This document shows positions 49,314 to 57,556 of a stretch of 64,000 bases of DNA, piece after piece. The number at the start of each line of letters is the position of its first letter. Positions within the stretch are counted from its first letter, which is position 1. The notes under the pieces were generated by a model. That model did not search any database, was not told the origin of the DNA, and saw nothing but the letters and a program-made list of their open reading frames with translations. Source of the DNA: DATBSK01 sp964501785 (GTDB lineage Bacteria > Actinomycetota > Acidimicrobiia > IMCC26256 > PALSA-555); NCBI GenBank assembly GCA_964501785.1, contig CAZCUD010000003.1, positions 282,366-346,365 of the forward strand. Reading direction: 5' to 3'. Both the position numbers and the translations under genes were made by a program.

Positions 49314-49319
49314 TACACT
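49314..49319 (+). promoter_or_regulatory. -10 box (TACACT) of moaC
   Basis: TACACT lies 8 bases before the GTG at 49328, in the gap after moaA, so moaC may have its own start. Confidence 0.45.
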
Positions 49320-49327
49320 CGGGCGCC

Positions 49328-49831
49328 GTGACCCACTCGGAGTTCACGCACCTCGACCCGCTCGGTCGAGCCCGGATGGTCGACGTGACCGCCAAGGACG
49401 CGACGCACCGCCGGGCCGTGGCGCGCTGTCGGGTCTCGATGGAGCCCGACACCGCGGGCAAGATCGCCTCCGGCGCCATCACCAAGGGCGACGTGCTCGC
49501 GGTCGCCCGGGTCGCCGGCATCCAGGCGGCCAAGCAGACGCCCAACCTGCTCCCACTGTGCCACCCCCTCCTCGTCGGGTCCGTGTTCGTCAACTTCCGG
49601 ATCGAGGAGGACCACGTCGAGGTCGAGGCCCAGGTCGACACCGTCGACCGCACCGGCGTGGAGATGGAGGCCCTGACGGCCTGCGCGATCGCCGCCCTCA
49701 CGATCTACGACATGTGCAAGTCGGTCGACCGGGGGATGGTCGTCGGGGAGCTGACCCTCTGGGAGAAGACCGGGGGCCGATCCGGCCACTATCGGCGGTC
49801 AAACGACCACAATTCGGTCATCGAGGGCTAG
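49328..49831 (+). CDS. moaC: Cyclic pyranopterin monophosphate synthase MoaC
   Basis: Converts 3',8-cyclo-H2GTP to cyclic pyranopterin monophosphate, directly after MoaA in the pathway. The protein has 167 residues. Key segments are RMVDVTAKDATHRRAVARCR, NLLPLCHPLLVGSVFVNF, and the active-site stretch IYDMCKSVDRGMVVGEL with catalytic Lys and Asp. moaD, moaE and moaB/mog are not in the window. Confidence 0.96.
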   Translation: MTHSEFTHLDPLGRARMVDVTAKDATHRRAVARCRVSMEPDTAGKIASGAITKGDVLAVARVAGIQAAKQTPNLLPLCHPLLVGSVFVNFRIEEDHVEVEAQVDTVDRTGVEMEALTACAIAALTIYDMCKSVDRGMVVGELTLWEKTGGRSGHYRRSNDHNSVIEG

Positions 49832-49899
49832 AAATTCCTGATTTCGTCGCCGAGGGTTGACCATTCGGCGGCGCGCCTGGTTACGATGACTGCATTCCA

Positions 49900-49922
49900 G
49901 CGGCACCCCTTTGGGGTGCCGC
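49900..49922 (+). other. 5' leader hairpin
   Basis: GCGGCACCCC (49900-49909) and GGGGTGCCGC (49913-49922) pair exactly around TTT, after a possible promoter (TTGACC near 49857 and TACGAT near 49882). It could end the moaC transcript or sit in the leader of the next gene. Confidence 0.6.
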
Positions 49923-49965
49923 GTGCTGTAGGGGACCGGACGGGGCGTCCGGGTGGACGGAAAGG

Positions 49966-50559
49966 GTGGAGCTCTACGTGGCGATCCTCGTGATCCTCGT
50001 GCTGGTCATCCTCTGGGGTGCCGTGCTCCTGCCACCCATCCTCCGCTCCCGCGCCGAGTCGGGCGCACCCAGCGGCATCGGCGACTTCGTCGGCAAGCTC
50101 CGCACGGGCCTCGGCCACGGTCGCTCCCACGACGCCGGCCTCCCCCCGCTCCAGCCGATCATGGGCCCTGTCGGCGGACCCGACCCGGCCATGGCCCCGA
50201 TGCGCGCGCCGGGGACGATGACCCCGGTGCAGAAGCGCCGGCGTGACGTGCTCATCGGGCTCGTCGCGGCCGTCGGCGTCACCTTCCTCATGGCCTTCAT
50301 GGCCGGCAGCATCATCTTCTGGGGGCTGTGGGTCGTATCCCTGCTCGCGCTGGGCGGCTACGTGTACATGCTCCTCCAGCTCAAGGCGAAGGCCCAGCAG
50401 CGCCGCCACCAGGCGCGCCCCGCGTCGCCCGCGCCGCCGGTCCCGGTCGCGGTCCCGAGCAACGTGCACCACCTCGACCCGATGCGCCGGCGCGAGCCGT
50501 CGCACGTCGAGGCCCCGCGCGGCGCGACGGTGCTCGCGCTGCGTCGCAGCCACGGCTGA
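49966..50559 (+). CDS. Membrane protein resembling GlpR, receptor of the gephyrin-like protein Glp
   Basis: Protein of 197 residues. One helix at the start (YVAILVILVLVILWGAVLLP) is followed by LRSRAESG, a cytoplasmic Pro/Gly stretch (LPPLQPIMGPVGGPDPAMAP), a basic RRRD and two more helices (LIGLVAAVGVTFLMAFMAGS, IIFWGLWVVSLLALGGYVYM), then a basic Pro-rich tail. The plan matches the membrane protein found beside galU-moeA in mycobacteria and corynebacteria (GlpR). This is based on architecture and gene order, not on alignment. GTG 49966 lies after AAAGGGTGGA. Confidence 0.68.
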   Translation: MELYVAILVILVLVILWGAVLLPPILRSRAESGAPSGIGDFVGKLRTGLGHGRSHDAGLPPLQPIMGPVGGPDPAMAPMRAPGTMTPVQKRRRDVLIGLVAAVGVTFLMAFMAGSIIFWGLWVVSLLALGGYVYMLLQLKAKAQQRRHQARPASPAPPVPVAVPSNVHHLDPMRRREPSHVEAPRGATVLALRRSHG

Positions 50560-50633
50560 TCGGTCGCACACCTCGCGCCGCGGGCGTCACCTGCGGCGCG
50601 CGCAACTCCCTTTGGTACGCTGATCCGTCCCGC

Positions 50634-50710
50634 GGGGGTGTAGCTCAGCCTGGTAGAGCGCTACGTTCGCAACGTAGAAGTCGTGGGTTCAAGTCCCATC
50701 ACCTCCACCA
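50634..50710 (+). tRNA. tRNA-Ala (anticodon CGC)
   Basis: Full cloverleaf: acceptor GGGGGTG pairs with CACCTCC with G3-U70, the alanine identity pair; the anticodon stem CTACG/CGTAG holds loop TTCGCAA with anticodon CGC at 50668-50670; the T arm is GTGGGTTCAAGTCCCAT. CCA is encoded (50708-50710). TACGCT at 50616-50621 is a likely -10 box. Confidence 0.97.
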
Positions 50711-50753
50711 TCCCTTCCGCGCTCGTCGCACTCGCGGGAGCGGTCCCGGTGCC

Positions 50754-52058
50754 ATGATGCCGCCCGTGTCGAGCAGCCTCTCGCGTCGAGACTTCCTCGC
50801 GCTCTCGGCCGCGGCCGCAGCGGCGGTCGGCCTCCAGGCGTGCGGGGGCTCGGAGTCGGCGCCGCGGTCCGCGCCGAGGCGCACGTTGCCCGAGCCCGGC
50901 GATGCACCGTTCGACACGGTCGTGATCCTGATGATGGAGAACCGGTCGTTCGACCACTTCCTGGGGTGGCTCCCGGGCGCCGACGGTCGCCAGGCGGGGC
51001 TCTCCTATGCCGACACGAACGGTGACGTGCACGAGACGTGGCCGCTCGCGCCCGACTACCAGGGCTGCGACTACCGGGATCCCGGCCACACCTGGGAGGA
51101 GATCGAGCGGCAGTACGCCGACGGTCGGATCGACGGCTTCCTGCAGACCCAACCGCTCGGCGATCACTTCCCGATCAGCTATTACGTCGAGGACGACCTG
51201 CCGATCCTGAGCTCGCTCGCGCAGGGCTACACGACGTTCGACCGCTACTTCTGCTCGATGATGGGCGCGACCTGGCAGAACCGCCTGTACCAGCTCACGG
51301 GGACGACGCAGGTCCCGATGGACCAGGCGTTCCCCACCACCGACGCCGAGCGACCGTGCCTCATCGAGACCGCCATCTTCGATCGCGTGCGCGAGGCGGG
51401 GCTCACCACCGGCTACTACCACCAGGGTGAGCCGATGACCGGGCTCTTCAAGAGCAAGAAGTACGACGACATCACGTATCCGATCGAGCGCTTCTACGAG
51501 CTCGCTGCGGCGGGGCAGCTCCCGAACGTGGTGTTCGTCGAGCCCAACTACACCGACGCCGCGGAGGACGACGGCACCTCGAACGACTACCACCACGTCG
51601 GCAGCGTGCTGGTGGCCGAGGAGTTCGTCGCCGGCGTGCACGACGCGATCGCCGCGAGCCCGCAGTGGGATCGGATGGTGTTCGTCCTCAACTTCGACGA
51701 GCACGGCGGCTTCTACGACCACGTGGTCCCGCCGCAATGTCAGGACGACACGGTCCTCGTCAGCCCGAACGCCGAGGGGAAGGTGCCCGACCTGAAGCGC
51801 CTCGGCTTCCGGGTGCCGGCCATCGCGATGGGTCCGTTCGCACCGCGGCGGATCGAGAAGGCGGGCCCGTACGAGCACTGCTCGATCCTCAAGATGATCG
51901 AGTGGCGTTGGGGACTCGAGCCGCTCACCGTCCGGGACCGCACCGCGAAGAACTTCGCCGACGCGCTCGACCTCTCCGCGTCACGTGAGCCGATCACCCT
52001 CCCCGAGTTCACGGCGCCGCCGCCGCTGACCGCACCCGAGTGCAGCCCGCCCACCTGA
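50754..52058 (+). CDS. Tat-exported phosphoesterase lipoprotein (phospholipase C / acid phosphatase family)
   Basis: Phosphoesterase of 434 residues. The export signal is SRRDFLALSAAAAAAVGLQA followed by Cys, which combines a twin-arginine motif and a lipobox (LQAC). The catalytic start is TVVILMMENRSFDHFLGWLP, with metal ligands Glu and Asn; later ligands are in LNFDEHGGFYDHVVPP and GPYEHCSILKMIEWRWG. These are the marks of the PF04185 family (phospholipase C, AcpA). The substrate may be phospholipid or phosphate esters; induction by low phosphate is common but no Pho box was identified. The start may also be the ATG at 50757. Confidence 0.9.
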   Translation: MMPPVSSSLSRRDFLALSAAAAAAVGLQACGGSESAPRSAPRRTLPEPGDAPFDTVVILMMENRSFDHFLGWLPGADGRQAGLSYADTNGDVHETWPLAPDYQGCDYRDPGHTWEEIERQYADGRIDGFLQTQPLGDHFPISYYVEDDLPILSSLAQGYTTFDRYFCSMMGATWQNRLYQLTGTTQVPMDQAFPTTDAERPCLIETAIFDRVREAGLTTGYYHQGEPMTGLFKSKKYDDITYPIERFYELAAAGQLPNVVFVEPNYTDAAEDDGTSNDYHHVGSVLVAEEFVAGVHDAIAASPQWDRMVFVLNFDEHGGFYDHVVPPQCQDDTVLVSPNAEGKVPDLKRLGFRVPAIAMGPFAPRRIEKAGPYEHCSILKMIEWRWGLEPLTVRDRTAKNFADALDLSASREPITLPEFTAPPPLTAPECSPPT

Positions 52059-52101
52059 TCGCGCGGGCTCCGGATCACCGACCCGGGGGCGAGGGCGTTC
52101 G

Positions 52102-53586
52102 TCAGGGCGCGCCGGGCGCGAGCGGATCGGGCGGTCGGGGCTCGTCAGCGTCGGACGCAGCGTCGGACGCGCCGAGCCGTTCGACCGGCGTCTTGCCCGA
52201 GTCGACCGGGTCGAACGTCCAGTCCGGCTGCTTGTCGCGCTGGCGGACGTCGAGCGTGGCATGCCCGTCGTCGAGCCCCGTGATGGGCGCCACGAGCTCC
52301 GCGTCCACCGCTTCGATCGTGCCGTCGGCATGGCCGCGGAGCTGATCGGTGAACTGCGTGCGGATGCTGGCGATGACCCGTTGCTGCTGATGCGCGAGGA
52401 AGCATCGGGCGCCGTCGGTGACAGTGCGAAGGTGGTCGTCGATCGCCAGGCGGTCGACGTCGTGCGCCTCGGACCGGCGGAGGCGGTCGAGGATCCCGTG
52501 CAGCGCGATGCCGTCCTGCTTGCACGGCGTGCACTGCCCGCACGACTCGACCGCGAGGAACCGCGCGACGGCCTCGGCGACGGCCACGAAGTCGGTCGTG
52601 TCGTCGAAGACGATGAAGCCCGCGGCACCGAGCCCGCTGCCGATGCCCTCCATGGCCTCGTAGCTCACCGGCGTGTCCAGGAGCTCCTCGGTCACGAGCG
52701 GGTTGGCGACGCCCGACATCGCGGCCACGATCCGCCGTCCGGGTCGAGCGCCCCCGCCCACTTCGTCGATGACCGTGCGCAGCGGTGTCGCCATGGCGAC
52801 CTCGGCGACTCCGTGCCGCTCGGTGCACCCGCTCACCGTGCAGACGACGGTCCCGGGCGACTCGTCGGTGCCGACCTCTCGGAACCAGCTCGGGCCGTTC
52901 GCCATGATCGCGGGGACGTTGGCCATCGTCTCGACGTTGTTGACGAGCGTCGGTGGCGCCGGCGTCGCGTCACCGGGTGCGGCCATGACGACCTCGGCCG
53001 TCGCTCGTTCGTACCCGCTTCCGTGGCGGAACGGCGGCGCGACGCGAGGGAAGGGATGTCGACCCTCGATCGCCTCGAGCAACGCCGTCTCTTCGCCGTA
53101 CAGGTACTCGTGCGGCCCTTCGAAGACCTCGACGTCGATCCCGTCTCCCCAGCCGGCGTCGTCGATCTCCTTGACGGCGCGGGCCAGCGCGTCGGCCTCG
53201 CGTTCGAACGACGACTTGAGCGCGACGACGATGCGCGCTGCACCGACGGTCACGGCCGCGATCAGCGCGCCCTCGAGGACCGCGTACGGCGACCGTCCGA
53301 GCAACGCCCGGTCCTTGTAGGAGCCGGGCTCACCTTCGGCACCGTTGACCACGACCGTGGTCGCCGAGACCGGTGACCCGTACTTCAGGACGGTCTCCCA
53401 CTTGCGCCCCGTCGGGAAGCCGGCGCCCCCTCTCCCGCGGAGCCCCGACGCGATCAGGTGCTCGACGACCCCGCCCGCCCCCAGCCGACGCGCCGCGTCG
53501 AGCCCCTGGCCGCCGCCGACCGCCTCGTAGTCGGCGATGCTCTGCTGCGGCTCGCGCGGCAGCACACGAGGTGATCTCGGATCCAC
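52102..53586 (-). CDS. NuoF-like (NADH:quinone oxidoreductase 51 kDa type) protein, stand-alone
   Basis: Flavoprotein of 494 residues with the FMN/NADH-binding region GLRGRGGAGFPTGRKWETVL and VVNGAEGEPGSYKDRALL, EYLYGEETALLEAIEGRHPF, and an SLBB-like middle. The C-terminal 4Fe-4S site is complete: ESCGQCTPCK and later GARCFLAHQQ. A Pro/Asp-rich tail of about 100 residues is added. No nuoE, nuoG or membrane subunit genes are near, so it is not part of a complex I operon here. The partner and electron acceptor are unknown. A paralogue with the same motifs lies at 61078-62394. Confidence 0.85.
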   Translation of the reverse strand: MDPRSPRVLPREPQQSIADYEAVGGGQGLDAARRLGAGGVVEHLIASGLRGRGGAGFPTGRKWETVLKYGSPVSATTVVVNGAEGEPGSYKDRALLGRSPYAVLEGALIAAVTVGAARIVVALKSSFEREADALARAVKEIDDAGWGDGIDVEVFEGPHEYLYGEETALLEAIEGRHPFPRVAPPFRHGSGYERATAEVVMAAPGDATPAPPTLVNNVETMANVPAIMANGPSWFREVGTDESPGTVVCTVSGCTERHGVAEVAMATPLRTVIDEVGGGARPGRRIVAAMSGVANPLVTEELLDTPVSYEAMEGIGSGLGAAGFIVFDDTTDFVAVAEAVARFLAVESCGQCTPCKQDGIALHGILDRLRRSEAHDVDRLAIDDHLRTVTDGARCFLAHQQQRVIASIRTQFTDQLRGHADGTIEAVDAELVAPITGLDDGHATLDVRQRDKQPDWTFDPVDSGKTPVERLGASDAASDADEPRPPDPLAPGAP

Positions 53587-53686
53587 GGATCAGGTCTTCC
53601 CCGAGCGGTGGGCCGCCAACCGGCCACGGGCGAGACGGGGCAGGGTCGAGGTTCGCCGATGCGCCGGGGACGGGTAGAGATCGTTG

Positions 53687-54349
53687 ATGCGACTCGTGCT
53701 CGTCCGCCACGGGGATGCCCTGGCCGGCTTCCGCGGCGTGATCGGCGGCCATCGTGGGTGCACCGGGCTGACGCCGCTGGGCCGCCGTCAGGCGGAGGCG
53801 CTGCACGACCACCTCGTCGAGTCGGGCCGGCTGCGCGCCGACGTCCTCCTCGCCAGCGTGCTCCCGCGTGCGATCGAGACGGCGAGCATCATCGCCCCCG
53901 CGCTCGGCGTGGAGACCTTCGGTCAGGAGTGCGAGCTCTGCGAGCTGCACCCCGGCGAGGGCGACGGCCTCGACTGGACGGAGTACGCGGCTCGCTACGG
54001 GTCCTTCGACATGGAGGCCGAGCCGGAGCGGATCTTCGCGCCCGGCGGCGAGAGCTGGGCCATCTTCCACGAGCGGGTCGGTGGTCTGCTCCGACGGATC
54101 GCCGACGCGCACCCGGACGACACCGTCGTGGCGGTGTGCCACGCGGGCGTGATCGTGGCCTCGTTGCGCGTGATCCTGGGGATCCCCCACCCGCGCAACG
54201 AGGCGCGGATCCAGCCGACGAACACCGGGCTCACCAAATGGGAGCACGACCCGACGTCGGGGCGCTGGACCCTGCACTCGTTCAACGAAGCGGCGCACCT
54301 TCTCCGCCTGGAGGGGGCCGCCGTGGGGTCGTCGCCCGATCAGGCCTGA
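53687..54349 (+). CDS. Histidine phosphatase family protein
   Basis: Phosphatase of 220 residues. The phospho-accepting His is in LVLVRHGDALAGF, and the second His is in VVAVCHAGVIVASLRVIL; the Arg and Glu partners are in LTPLGRRQAEAL and the EFL-like ECELCELHPGEGDG. It belongs to the phosphoglycerate mutase-like (CobC/GpmB) group. TAGAGA lies 6 bases before the ATG. The C-terminus (PDQA) is preceded by a short hydrophobic run only. The substrate is unknown. Confidence 0.88.
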   Translation: MRLVLVRHGDALAGFRGVIGGHRGCTGLTPLGRRQAEALHDHLVESGRLRADVLLASVLPRAIETASIIAPALGVETFGQECELCELHPGEGDGLDWTEYAARYGSFDMEAEPERIFAPGGESWAIFHERVGGLLRRIADAHPDDTVVAVCHAGVIVASLRVILGIPHPRNEARIQPTNTGLTKWEHDPTSGRWTLHSFNEAAHLLRLEGAAVGSSPDQA

Positions 54350-54378
54350 ACGGGCAGCCACCCGGGTAGGACGATGTC

Positions 54379-54837
54379 GTGCGAGGCCGCGACTACACCG
54401 TCGACACCGCCCGGGAGGCAGCCCGGCGCGAGGAGCTGGCCGACTGGGTCGCGCGGTTCCTCGCCAGCCCGGGGAGCGACAACGCGGCGCTCGCCGAGGA
54501 CCTGTGCGAGAAGGTCGAGTCGTGGATCGGCCCGGTTCGCCTGCCGCTGGAACAGCTGCACCGGCTGGCCGGGCCGCCCGGCCACCCAGTGCTCTGCCCG
54601 GTCGACGAGGAGCGTTGGGACGACCGCGTCGAGTCCATCGAAGAGGTCGTCGAGGACGGAGGCGACCTCCCGCCCGTCATCGTGGTCTCTCGGGGCGACC
54701 AGCTCGTGCTCGAGGACGGCAACCACCGGGTCGAGGGCATCCGGCAGGCGGGTCGGCGCACGACGTGGGCGGTCGTGGGGTTCGAGGACGAGCGCGACCG
54801 AGCACGCTTCCTCAGCGAGCGTGGATCGGAGCCCTGA
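54379..54837 (+). CDS. ParB/Srx-fold protein
   Basis: Protein of 152 residues. The second half has the ParB N-terminal-like signature PPVIVVSRGDQLVLEDGNHR followed by VEGIRQAG, as in sulfiredoxin/ParB nucleotide-binding folds. The first half is helical (AREAARREELADWVARFLAS). The GTG at 54379 has TAGGAC 6 bases upstream and no ribosome site. It lacks the HTH and dimer domains of a true ParB. The fold binds CTP or ATP in relatives; the role here is unknown. Confidence 0.75.
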   Translation: MRGRDYTVDTAREAARREELADWVARFLASPGSDNAALAEDLCEKVESWIGPVRLPLEQLHRLAGPPGHPVLCPVDEERWDDRVESIEEVVEDGGDLPPVIVVSRGDQLVLEDGNHRVEGIRQAGRRTTWAVVGFEDERDRARFLSERGSEP

Positions 54838-54879
54838 GCCGGCGGCGACCGCTCGGCCGGATCGAGGACGGTGCGTGGG

Positions 54880-55422
54880 TCAGCCGTGGACCCAGTGCCA
54901 GGGCTCGGGGTTCGCGCCGAACGGTCCGTTCGACTGCGGCTGGTGGAACCCGTACGCCGCGGCGTTCGCATAGAGCCAGTGGTACCCCGGTGACGAGAAC
55001 GTGAGCTGGCCGAGCTGGTCCTCGAGGTCGACCGCCTTGCCCCAGCCGTGCTTGCTGGTGCCGGGCACCGCGGCCATGCCGCACTGGCCGATCGAGCAGT
55101 AGTAGTTGCGCCACCAGACCTGCATGTCGTAGCTGCGGTAGCACGACGTGAGCTCGGGCGGCTGGGGCGAGCCCGGCGGGAGGTACGAGAAGCGCTCGGC
55201 CTGGAGCGCGACGCCGGCGGTGTTCGCGGCCACCAGCATCCGGTGGTAGTCGCCCGCGATCTCGTTGGCGACGCGACACGACGGCGAGAAGTAGGTGAGC
55301 GCGGAGTCGGGCAGGCGCCCGTTGGATGCGGGGGGCGGTGGCGGCGGGGCCGCCACCGGCACGCACGCCGCGGCGACGAGGCCGAGCGTCGCCACGACCA
55401 GGACCAGGCGTGCCAGGCGCAT
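54880..55422 (-). CDS. M15 (VanY-type) D-Ala-D-Ala carboxypeptidase lipoprotein
   Basis: Lipoprotein of 180 residues: MRLARLVLVVATLGLVAAAC with Cys at position 20, then a Pro stretch (VPVAAPPPPPPASN). The zinc motifs are SKHGWGKAVDL (His and Asp ligands) and PEPWHWVHG (catalytic Glu and His). It would trim peptidoglycan stem peptides outside the membrane. The size fits the short M15 family. Four Cys in the mature part (SCRVAN, SCYRSY, YYCSIGQCG) may form disulfides. It is convergent with the ParB-fold gene. Confidence 0.88.
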   Translation of the reverse strand: MRLARLVLVVATLGLVAAACVPVAAPPPPPPASNGRLPDSALTYFSPSCRVANEIAGDYHRMLVAANTAGVALQAERFSYLPPGSPQPPELTSCYRSYDMQVWWRNYYCSIGQCGMAAVPGTSKHGWGKAVDLEDQLGQLTFSSPGYHWLYANAAAYGFHQPQSNGPFGANPEPWHWVHG

Positions 55423-55533
55423 CGCCCGAGCGTCGCGCACCGGGCGGCGACGGACAACCATCCCCGCGTGGGATGTCGCAGGCCCGGCCGGTAGCCTGCG
55501 TCCCTCCCCCCACACCCTCCGGAAGGGTCTCTC

Positions 55534-56463
55534 GTGCGTCGCTTCGGTGTCCTCCTGCTCGTCCTCCTCGTCGCGGCCGGTGGTGCCGTCGCGACCGCGC
55601 TCCCGGCCGGCGCCGGTGAGCAGACGTCCTTCGACGACATCGTCGTCAACGCGTTCGGGGAGGCCCCCACGCTCGAGTACTCGGCGCCGTTCGCGGTGAA
55701 GAAGGGTGTGCACCGAGACGTGAGCGAGGGTGACGGCGCCACCTTGAAGCGAGACCAGCGGGTCAGCGTCGACTACGCCGTCTACAACGGCCGCACCGGC
55801 GAGCAGGTCGAGTCGTCGTTCGGCTCGCCGTCGCAGTCGATCGTCCTCGACCCGAAGCAGGCGTTCCCCGGCATCGTGAAGGCGCTCGTGGGCACGACGG
55901 TCGGCAGCCGGGTGCTCATGGCGGTGGCGCCCGACCAGGGGCTGACCGAGCGCGTGACCGCGCCGGGCGTGGAGAAGTCGGACACGCTCCTGTTCGTCGT
56001 CGACGTGACGTCGGCGAGCGAGCCGCTCGAGCGCGCCGAGGGTGAGAAGGTGACGCCGCCCGAGGGCCTCCCGACGGTGAAGCTCAACAAGAGCGGCAAG
56101 CCCAAGATCACCTCGCCCGAAGGCGATGCGCCGACCGACCTCGTCGTGCAGCCGCTGATCGTGGGGGACGGGCCCGTCGTCGAGGCGGGTCAGACCATCG
56201 TCGTCCACTACACCGGCGTGATCTACGGCAGCGACGAGAAGTTCGACTCGTCCTGGGACCGCAAGGAGCCCGCCGAGTTCACGATCGGCACCGGCGCGGT
56301 GATCGCGGGCTGGGACGAGGGGCTCGTCGGCCAGACCGTCGGCTCGCAGGTGCTTCTGCTCGTGCCGCCCGACAAGGGCTACGGCCCCGAGGGCAACCCG
56401 AGCGGGGGCATCGAGGGCACCGACACCCTCGTGTTCGTCGTCGACATCCTCGACGCGTTCTAG
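55534..56463 (+). CDS. Secreted tandem-FKBP peptidyl-prolyl isomerase
   Basis: Exported protein of 309 residues with signal peptide VLLLVLLVAAGGAVATALPA. Two FKBP domains follow: the first (KRDQRVSVDYAVYNGRTGEQ, IVKALVGTTVGSRVLMAVAP) lacks several active-site aromatics, and the second (GQTIVVHYTGVIYGSDEKFD, VIAGWDEGLVGQTVGSQVLL, VPPDKGYG) keeps the YTG, F-D and W residues and is probably active. It would help fold proteins outside the membrane. GTG 55534 has GGAAGGG upstream; a TAGCCT box lies at 55492. Many actinobacteria have such a double protein. Confidence 0.9.
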   Translation: MRRFGVLLLVLLVAAGGAVATALPAGAGEQTSFDDIVVNAFGEAPTLEYSAPFAVKKGVHRDVSEGDGATLKRDQRVSVDYAVYNGRTGEQVESSFGSPSQSIVLDPKQAFPGIVKALVGTTVGSRVLMAVAPDQGLTERVTAPGVEKSDTLLFVVDVTSASEPLERAEGEKVTPPEGLPTVKLNKSGKPKITSPEGDAPTDLVVQPLIVGDGPVVEAGQTIVVHYTGVIYGSDEKFDSSWDRKEPAEFTIGTGAVIAGWDEGLVGQTVGSQVLLLVPPDKGYGPEGNPSGGIEGTDTLVFVVDILDAF

Positions 56464-56480
56464 CGGCCAGTACGCCTGAC

Positions 56481-56969
56481 TCAGCGCGTCGGGGCGGTGC
56501 CGGCGTCGGCCTCGGAGCGTGCCTTGATGCGCTCGAGGGTCGTGCGCATGCCGTTGCGGTTCGTCTTGCCGCGGGCCCAGCCGAACAGCTTCCAGTAGAT
56601 GCGCATCCCGAGCTTGTCGGCGAGGCGGAACGACTCGGTCACGTCGGTCCCACCGTTCGACGGCTCGAGGCGGTAGCTCCAGACGTTGAGCGGCGTGTCG
56701 CCCGGTCCGACGCCGAACGAGAACACCTTCCCCGGCTCGCACTCGAGGACCGTACAGGTGGTCCAGTAGACGGGACCCTTCTGGTTGCGCTTGACGTGGC
56801 CTCGGAAGCGAGCGCCCACCGCGGGTGCCGTGGCGCCGTCGAGCCACTCGGCCTCGAACGTCTCGGGGCTGTAGTCGCCGATGCGGGTGACGTCGCTGAG
56901 CAGCTCCCACACCTGGAGCGGCGGGGCGTCGACGTGGACGGTGACGGAGTCGTGCACGAGCCGAACCAT
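56481..56969 (-). CDS. SRPBCC family protein
   Basis: Protein of 162 residues with the SRPBCC pattern: SVTVHVDAPPLQVWELLSDV, RIGDYSPETFEAEWLDG, then RFRGHVKRNQKGPVYWTTCT and a C-terminal helix (GMRTTLERIKARSEADAGTA). It resembles the coenzyme Q-binding/polyketide cyclase-like group. No catalytic residues can be assigned; a lipid or aromatic ligand is likely. It is convergent with the FKBP gene and divergent from the DinB-like gene. Confidence 0.83.
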   Translation of the reverse strand: MVRLVHDSVTVHVDAPPLQVWELLSDVTRIGDYSPETFEAEWLDGATAPAVGARFRGHVKRNQKGPVYWTTCTVLECEPGKVFSFGVGPGDTPLNVWSYRLEPSNGGTDVTESFRLADKLGMRIYWKLFGWARGKTNRNGMRTTLERIKARSEADAGTAPTR

Positions 56970-56982
56970 AGAGGTCGCGACG

Positions 56983-56988
56983 TAGAGT
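56983..56988 (+). promoter_or_regulatory. -10 box (TAGAGT) of the DinB-like gene
   Basis: TAGAGT lies 7 bases before GTG 56996. It decides this start over GTG 56987, which overlaps the box. Confidence 0.6.
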
Positions 56989-56995
56989 GCGCGCT

Positions 56996-57547
56996 GTGAG
57001 TGAGCAGGCCGAGCGCTACCGACGGATCGCGGCCGCGTTCAGCGCGCGTGTGGACGGCGTGTCGCCCGACGGGTGGGACGCGCCCGCGCCCTGCGAGGGC
57101 TGGGTCGCGCGCGACGTCGTGCGCCACCTGATCGAGTGGTGCCCCGGGATGTTCCTCGACCCCGTCGGCGTCGTCGTTCCACCGACGTCGGTCGACGACG
57201 ACCCCGCGGGCGCGTGGCACGCGCTCGACGACACCGTGCAGGCCGTGCTCGACGACCCCGAGATCGCCTCGCGCACCTTCACGATGCGCATGGGAACGTT
57301 CACCGTCGAGGACGCCGTCGACATGTTCGCGAGGGACGACGTCCTCGTGCACACCTGGGACCTCGCCCGGGCAACTGGCCAGGACGAGCGACTCGATCCG
57401 GAAGCGGTCCACCGCGCCCTGCTCGGCCTGCAGTCGGTCGACGAGGCAGTGCTGCGCGACAGCGGTCACTTCGGGCCCCGGATCGACGTGCCCGACGACG
57501 CTGACGAGCAGACGCAGCTGCTGGCGTACTCGGGTCGTCGACCCTAG
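56996..57547 (+). CDS. TIGR03086-type DinB-like metal-binding protein
   Basis: Protein of 183 residues from GTG 56996. It has the four-helix maleylpyruvate-isomerase-N/DinB pattern of TIGR03086: APCEGWVARDVVRHLIEWCP with a metal His, MGTFTVEDAVDMFARDDVLV and HTWDLARATGQDERLDPEAV with further His. Such proteins are common in mycothiol-producing actinobacteria and are proposed mycothiol-dependent transferases or isomerases. The substrate is not known. The start is leaderless by the TAGAGT box. Confidence 0.86.
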   Translation: MSEQAERYRRIAAAFSARVDGVSPDGWDAPAPCEGWVARDVVRHLIEWCPGMFLDPVGVVVPPTSVDDDPAGAWHALDDTVQAVLDDPEIASRTFTMRMGTFTVEDAVDMFARDDVLVHTWDLARATGQDERLDPEAVHRALLGLQSVDEAVLRDSGHFGPRIDVPDDADEQTQLLAYSGRRP

Positions 57548-57556
57548 GCCCGACGA

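Noticed and set aside
52102..53586. Part of a complex I (nuo) operon
   Set aside because: Neighbours are a phosphoesterase and a histidine phosphatase; no other nuo subunit was found.
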